Positions 6,041-10,185 of a stretch of 10,185 nucleotides of DNA are shown here, piece by piece. The stretch lies in NCBI GenBank assembly GCA_021813065.1, contig JAKALZ010000042.1, forward strand, positions 1-10,185. The letters are read 5' to 3'. A program made the position numbers and the translations under genes. Every line of letters starts with the position of its first letter. The stretch's first letter is position 1. The notes under the pieces were generated by a model, which searched no databases, had not been told where the DNA came from, and was given only the letters and a program-made list of their open reading frames with translations. The DNA is from a bacterium (lineage in GTDB: Bacteria; Spirochaetota; Spirochaetia; Treponematales; Rectinemataceae).

Positions 6041-7426
6041 TCAGCGTTCGGTGTCTGATCCCAAGGCGGACGGGAGAACTCCCTCAATTTTCATAAACAC
6101 TTTGGTAAAGTAGCTCTGGTCGCTGAAGCCCACCAAGAGGCTCGCCTCTTTCGCGCTGAGCCCGCTCGCGAGGAGGCTTTTAGCGCGTGCCACTCGGATG
6201 CGGGCAAGTGTTTCTCGAAAGGAGAGTCCTATCTCTTTCTTCAACATGCGAGAGAGGTGCGAAGGGCTCACTCCGAGAGCTTGAGCCGCGGTTTCGATGC
6301 CAATGCTCCGCATGAAATTTTCATGAAGCCACGAGAGCGCGCGATGGGAGAGCACGCCAGCGCTCAAGGCATCAGTCGCGCGCGTGCCGAGCGCGGAGTC
6401 GGGTGTGATTGGTCGCAGAAAAAGCACTGGTGCGCGAGAACTTGTGAGATTAAGGGCTGTCCTAGCGGAGACAATCGCGAGACTGAGGTGGTCGGACGCT
6501 CCGACACTCAGCCCAAATCCGAGAGCTCCTAGGTGCGCGTCGACACATCGGGCGTAAAAGGCGTCCACTTTGGCCCGCGCGAGGCGTTCGCCCCACAGGC
6601 ACAGGTCTTGGACCTGTGCGTCCGAAGAGCGATTCGCTTCCGATTCAGCGAACACGAGGAGAAGCACGAGGGCGACAGGTTCAAGAATGGCACTTTGAAC
6701 GCTGCTCTCGGAAACCGAGCTTTTCGTTGAAACGAAGATACGGCATTGCGCGGGAGACAACCCAAGATCCTCGATGAGGTAACGTCGGGCTAGGGCTGAA
6801 AAGGCCCGATGAAATGCGTGAGCGGCGATAGGGTACGGTGCTTCGTCGCGTGAAGCTGCGCGCATACTCGCCGCGAGCGCGATTCCAATCCACGCTCCGC
6901 GCGGATTTTCGAGCGACATATAGTGTCGCAGGCGCGCAAAATCGATGTTCCCCATGCCTAATTCGGCCTCAATGCTGTCTTTCAGCGTATTCTTAAGGTC
7001 TTCGGTGATGTTTCTGGCTGTCCTTTGGCGCTCCGACTCCTCTTGTCTATCGGTCACGACACGGACGCACTTTTGGAATGCGCCGAGGACATCAAGGGCG
7101 GAAGCGGGCTTTAAGAGATATTCCCTCACGCCAAAGCGGAGAGCCGTGCGAGCATAGGTGAAGTGGTCGTAGGCGGTGATCATTACGATCTCGGGTGGAT
7201 CGGAGAGCGCGGAGAACGCCCGGGCAACTTCGAGTCCATCGAGGCCAGGCATGCGAATATCCAGAAAGGCGATGTCGGGTTTCGCGCGCTTCGCCATTTC
7301 TAGCGCCTCGATGCCATTTTCGGCTTCGATGATCTGAAGCGGCTCTCGCAGTGTCGCGGAACCAAGAATTTTAATGAGCGCGCAGCGCTCGAGCGCCTCA
7401 TCGTCGGCGACAAGGACACGTATCAT
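6041..7426 (-). CDS. YesN-type response regulator with AraC-family DNA-binding domain
   Basis: A 461-residue cytoplasmic transcription regulator. Residues 1-120 are a receiver domain: acidic pocket D8-D9-E10, phospho-acceptor D56 in FLDIRMPGLDG, T84 in MITAYDHFTYA and K106 in YLLKPAS. Residues of about 130-360 form a poorly conserved linker of unknown role. The C-terminal 95 residues are an AraC/XylS double helix-turn-helix, with the first helix pair around IGIETAAQALGVSPSHLSRM (375-394) and the second around SAKEASLLVGFSDQSYFTKVF (424-444). The start codon overlaps the stop of the kinase gene as ATGA, so the pair is co-translated. It lies directly before the 162-bp gap upstream of dctP. That gap holds direct repeats suited to an AraC-type protein, so it probably activates the TRAP and uronate genes. 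No terminator with a T-run follows it, so read-through into dctP is possible. Confidence 0.93.
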   Translation of the reverse strand: MIRVLVADDEALERCALIKILGSATLREPLQIIEAENGIEALEMAKRAKPDIAFLDIRMPGLDGLEVARAFSALSDPPEIVMITAYDHFTYARTALRFGVREYLLKPASALDVLGAFQKCVRVVTDRQEESERQRTARNITEDLKNTLKDSIEAELGMGNIDFARLRHYMSLENPRGAWIGIALAASMRAASRDEAPYPIAAHAFHRAFSALARRYLIEDLGLSPAQCRIFVSTKSSVSESSVQSAILEPVALVLLLVFAESEANRSSDAQVQDLCLWGERLARAKVDAFYARCVDAHLGALGFGLSVGASDHLSLAIVSARTALNLTSSRAPVLFLRPITPDSALGTRATDALSAGVLSHRALSWLHENFMRSIGIETAAQALGVSPSHLSRMLKKEIGLSFRETLARIRVARAKSLLASGLSAKEASLLVGFSDQSYFTKVFMKIEGVLPSALGSDTER

Positions 7427-9048
7427 TCCTCTACCACCTCGTATGGAAGCATCACCCTGATGAGAGTTCCCCTTCCCTCTCTCGATTGAATGATAAAGCG
7501 GGCCTGTTCGGCGTAGAGAATGCCCAGTCTCGTCGCGAGATTGGCGAGCCCGATGCCGGTGCCCTCAAGCAATATATTTTCAGCGACCTCCGAATGCGCG
7601 TTTTCAGCGGTTCCCAATTCGTGATCGGTCGGGGTCTGTGCAGCGTGCGACTGGTTCTCGAGGTGCGAGCATGATCTCTGGGCAAGCGAGATTTCGATGG
7701 TGCTTCTCACTTCACGCAATCGCTCTCTCGACATGCCAATGCCGTCGTCAGCTATCCAGAGGAAGAGGCTGCCCTCCCGCGTTCTTGCGCGGATGCGTAC
7801 AGTACCGCCATCGATTTTCGGCTCGATCGCGTGCCTCACCGCGTTTTCCACAAGGGGTTGAATGAGAAGCCTTGGAATCTTCGCCGATTTCAGCGTTGTC
7901 GGCACATCGATGTTCCACCGCAGCCGCGAGCCGAAACGCGCATGCTGAAATTCTAAGTAGGAGCGGGCGAGCAAGACCTCATCGTCGAGCGACGAGAGAG
8001 GGCCGGTTTCTTTAATAGTAGCACGGAGCAACGCCGCGAGCCCCATCGCGAGTGATTCTGTCCGCGTCGCGTTCTCAAACAGAGCGCTGCGGGCGATCGT
8101 ATTGAGCGCGTTGAAGAGGAAGTGCGGCTTCATCTGCTCCTGCAGATTCATGAACTGGGCCTCTCTGAGCGACTTTCCCATGCTCACCAACGCCAACTCT
8201 TCTTCGTGGAGCAGACGCTCGAGTTCAGCCTTTTCCTTGAGCCCTTCGACCATCTCCTTGATGCTCTTCGCCATCGAGGCAAAGGAATGCGTGAGAGTTT
8301 CGACTTCATCGCGCGTGCGCGCCTCCACTATGCCCGCGTCAAGGTCTCCGTTCGAGAGCTTTTCCGCCTCCTTGGCGAGACGACGGAGCGGCGACGTAAT
8401 CGCCTCGGTGACAAATACGATGACAATGAGCGCAAGGATGCTTGCGAGGATCATGAAGATGAGGATGGCGCGGTTGAGCGTTTCTGCCCTCGCGAAGAGT
8501 GTCTGATAGGTGTCCTCGCCGCTCTTCATGAGTTCGGAGAGCATCCTGTTGAGGTAGATATCGAGAAAGCCATGAATTCGTGTCGCTTTGACAAAGATCT
8601 GATAGTAATCGGCCGAACCGCCCGCCCTGAGCCCGACAGCTTTAGAGACAAGGGGAAAATATGCGTCGAGTCCGTAGCCTGTGGCTCGAACTTCAAACAT
8701 GACAGGGATCGAGATATCTTGGAGGGGAATGAGCTTGGTGTACTGCGTGTTGAGGGCACCAATTCCCTTGTAGACCGACTCGATGTCGACAGAACCGGGT
8801 TCGCGGAGATAGCGGTCTGCCTGTGCGTGGAAGGCGGACAGGTCCAACCGAAAGCGGTGCGCAAGCAGGTAGTTTGAGAGATTGAGACTATACTCTTTTG
8901 AGAGCTTCATGGTCTCCGACTGCATGATTAGCGTGAGTAAGAGAAAGAATGCGAGAAGGATCGCGAAGCAGAGCAGAATCTTTCCCCGGATCCCCGGACG
9001 AACGTGTCGCGAGGAAAGAGTCTGTAGAAAGTTGCGCTCTGCTGACAT
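7423..9048 (-). CDS. YesM-type membrane sensor histidine kinase
   Basis: A 541-residue inner-membrane sensor kinase. In order: a short cytoplasmic N-terminus; TM1 at about 23-43; an extracytoplasmic sensor region of about 150 residues (44-192) with no family I recognise; TM2 at about 193-215; a HAMP linker at about 214-266 (SPLRRLAKEAEKLSNGDL, then DEVETL); and a coiled-coil-like stretch. The His_kinase (LytS/YesM) domain follows, with phospho-acceptor His309 in QMKPHFLFNALNTI. The ATPase domain has N box LLIQPLVENAVRHAIEP (N402), G1 ADDGIGMS (D435) and G2 GTGIGLANLATRLGI. The segment between G1 and G2 is about 55 residues and Ser/His/Glu-rich, longer than I expect for this family. ATG at 9048 has GGAG five bases upstream and lies 26 nt after uxaE. 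The placement suggests it senses a uronate or the liganded DctP, which is an inference. Confidence 0.93.
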   Translation of the reverse strand: MSAERNFLQTLSSRHVRPGIRGKILLCFAILLAFFLLLTLIMQSETMKLSKEYSLNLSNYLLAHRFRLDLSAFHAQADRYLREPGSVDIESVYKGIGALNTQYTKLIPLQDISIPVMFEVRATGYGLDAYFPLVSKAVGLRAGGSADYYQIFVKATRIHGFLDIYLNRMLSELMKSGEDTYQTLFARAETLNRAILIFMILASILALIVIVFVTEAITSPLRRLAKEAEKLSNGDLDAGIVEARTRDEVETLTHSFASMAKSIKEMVEGLKEKAELERLLHEEELALVSMGKSLREAQFMNLQEQMKPHFLFNALNTIARSALFENATRTESLAMGLAALLRATIKETGPLSSLDDEVLLARSYLEFQHARFGSRLRWNIDVPTTLKSAKIPRLLIQPLVENAVRHAIEPKIDGGTVRIRARTREGSLFLWIADDGIGMSRERLREVRSTIEISLAQRSCSHLENQSHAAQTPTDHELGTAENAHSEVAENILLEGTGIGLANLATRLGILYAEQARFIIQSREGRGTLIRVMLPYEVVEE

Positions 9049-9074
9049 CGATGCTCCGCGAAAAAAGGTCGCGT

Positions 9075-10185
9075 TCAGCCAAGAATAAGAGGCACGAGAT
9101 GGCGCTCGAGGAGATTCTTTCGCACGTTTCGCGCGACAGATTCGCGGTAGACTTTGAGCGCGCTAAGGTACTCATCGCCCATTTCAGCGGCAATCCTGAA
9201 CCCGACGTGCATGAGCTGGCGCATGTCGGACCGCATCGCACGCGATCCAGGCTCGTGGCGGAGGGCGCTTACGAAGGTCGCGGAATCCCAAGCGGCCACC
9301 TGCTCAGGTGTCGGCAACTGTGCTCGGTCGATATCGACTACGTTCGCGTACGGCGCGGTGAGCTCGTCGATCCGCGCATAGGCGCTCGCGTAGACTCGCT
9401 TTGCCATCGCGAGCCCGTCGCCGCCAGCCTCGGCGAGACCAACGATCTCCTCGAGCCAGGTGGTACCAGCGGTCTTGAGGTGAACGCCCGCGCCGAGCCG
9501 TGTGATTATCTCATGTATTCCTTTATACAATTTATATTTATCGCTACCTGTATGGATCGAGAGCTTGAGGCCTTTGGGCAGACCGAGCGCGGACGAAGCC
9601 CACTGCGCGATCTTTGTTTCTGCCTCAAACGCGCGCATGAACTCGGCGACATCGCCCACATAGTCGACACCCTTGAGAAATTTGCCGGGAAAACGCGGCG
9701 CGAAGGTCGCGATGGGGAGCTTTTCAGCCGCCACCGCGACAAGAATTGCGGCGACCTGGCCTGGAGTCTGCGGGGCGTCGGTCTCATCCATCGAGAGTTC
9801 GACTATGAAGGACCCGGGAGCGCGGCGCTCGGCGATGTGGCGATACGTGATTCCAGCTTCTTCGACCGCGGCGAGGAATTTCTCCGCCACCGCCTCGAGA
9901 TCGGATTGCGTGACCTCAACCGGAGCAGCGCCCTTTTTCAAAAGGAAAGCCGCGCGCGAGAGATATGCGTCTCGTGAGGCCGGCGAGGCAGGAGTGCCAA
10001 TGGTTTCCGCGACATCGATGGTAAAAAAATTAGAATGCGGAATGAACCAATCGACTGTTTTCATGGTGATGTGATCAGCATCGACGAACCATGTGCCGTT
10101 CCAACCAGTATTTCGAATAGCTTCTGCCGCGGCGCGCTCTTGATCCTTGGGGCTTGATCCAATGATCACATGCTCGCGATTGCTC
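9075..10185 (-). CDS. uxaE: Tagaturonate epimerase UxaE (5'-truncated by window edge)
   Basis: UxaE interconverts D-tagaturonate and D-fructuronate; it was described in Thermotoga maritima as the enzyme that replaces the separate tagaturonate reductase branch. About 369 residues are visible. The frame stays open through the right edge (reading SNREHVIIGSS before the first GTG at 10169), so the true start is outside; the family is about 480-500 residues long. Seen: FVDADHITMKTVDWF, FAPRFPGKFLKGVDYVGD, LKLSIHTGSDKYKLY, and HLKTAGTTWLEEIVGLAEAG. These conserved His, Asp and Lys-rich motifs are those I associate with the UxaE family (Pfam UxaE). It is the first of the cluster genes in the window in transcription order and stands 26 nt before the histidine kinase gene. 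UxaC in the same cluster produces its substrate, and the SDR consumes its product, which strongly supports the call. Confidence 0.88.
   Translation of the reverse strand, partial: SNREHVIIGSSPKDQERAAAEAIRNTGWNGTWFVDADHITMKTVDWFIPHSNFFTIDVAETIGTPASPASRDAYLSRAAFLLKKGAAPVEVTQSDLEAVAEKFLAAVEEAGITYRHIAERRAPGSFIVELSMDETDAPQTPGQVAAILVAVAAEKLPIATFAPRFPGKFLKGVDYVGDVAEFMRAFEAETKIAQWASSALGLPKGLKLSIHTGSDKYKLYKGIHEIITRLGAGVHLKTAGTTWLEEIVGLAEAGGDGLAMAKRVYASAYARIDELTAPYANVVDIDRAQLPTPEQVAAWDSATFVSALRHEPGSRAMRSDMRQLMHVGFRIAAEMGDEYLSALKVYRESVARNVRKNLLERHLVPLILG

Noticed and set aside
9049..9074. Possible promoter or terminator between uxaE and the kinase gene (CGCGA...TCGCG with a T-run in the loop)
   Set aside because: The gap is 26 nt, the stem is 5 bp, and the T-run is inside the loop instead of after the stem. 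It is best read as a simple operon junction with a ribosome binding site.
8949..9977. 342-codon open frame on the plus strand across the kinase/uxaE boundary
   Set aside because: It is antisense to uxaE and the start of the kinase, both with clear family motifs. Its low-complexity charged translation resembles no known family.

Overview
The window is about 57% GC by eye. It holds a dense, almost wholly minus-strand gene cluster for uptake and breakdown of hexuronates (D-galacturonate/D-glucuronate), with the tail of an unrelated plus-strand ABC-transporter operon at its left edge. The organism is a Gram-negative-type bacterium: it has a periplasmic TRAP solute-binding protein with a signal peptide and a YesM/YesN-type two-component system. 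UxaE-type epimerase, SDR-type mannonate oxidoreductase, UgpE and YesMN together would fit a spirochaete (Spirochaetota). That taxonomic guess is weak and rests on gene content only.

Layout, left to right. (1) 1-445, plus strand: the C-terminal half of a UgpE-like glycerol-3-phosphate-type ABC permease, followed by a strong hairpin terminator (544-590) placed between it and the convergent uxaC. (2) 647-4783, minus strand: uxaC (glucuronate isomerase), an SDR of the D-mannonate oxidoreductase type, and the TRAP genes dctM and dctQ. These are tightly spaced, with gaps of 13 and 15 nt and one ATGA overlap. (3) 4784-4900: a gap with a large hairpin between dctP and dctQM. (4) 4901-5878: dctP, the TRAP solute-binding protein, with an excellent Shine-Dalgarno. 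(5) 5879-6040: a 162-bp regulatory gap with a candidate promoter, two 15-bp direct repeats 21 bp apart, and a 15-bp near-perfect palindrome. (6) 6041-9048: an AraC-type response regulator and its sensor histidine kinase (ATGA overlap). (7) 9075-10185: the 3' part of uxaE (tagaturonate epimerase), running off the right edge.

The transcription order on the minus strand is uxaE - histidine kinase - response regulator - [regulatory gap] - dctP - dctQ - dctM - SDR - uxaC. Together the genes describe a route. A TRAP transporter imports uronate. UxaC isomerises glucuronate to fructuronate and galacturonate to tagaturonate. UxaE epimerises tagaturonate to fructuronate, merging the two branches. The SDR then reduces fructuronate to mannonate. 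Mannonate dehydratase, KDG kinase and KDPG aldolase are not in the window. The two-component system probably controls the cluster. The direct-repeat pair upstream of dctP, spaced two helical turns apart and abutting a weak -35 region, is its most likely target.

I see no tRNA, rRNA, CRISPR, mobile element or insertion sequence. The gene set is recognisable rather than a new class of system. The most original material is the regulatory architecture around dctP.
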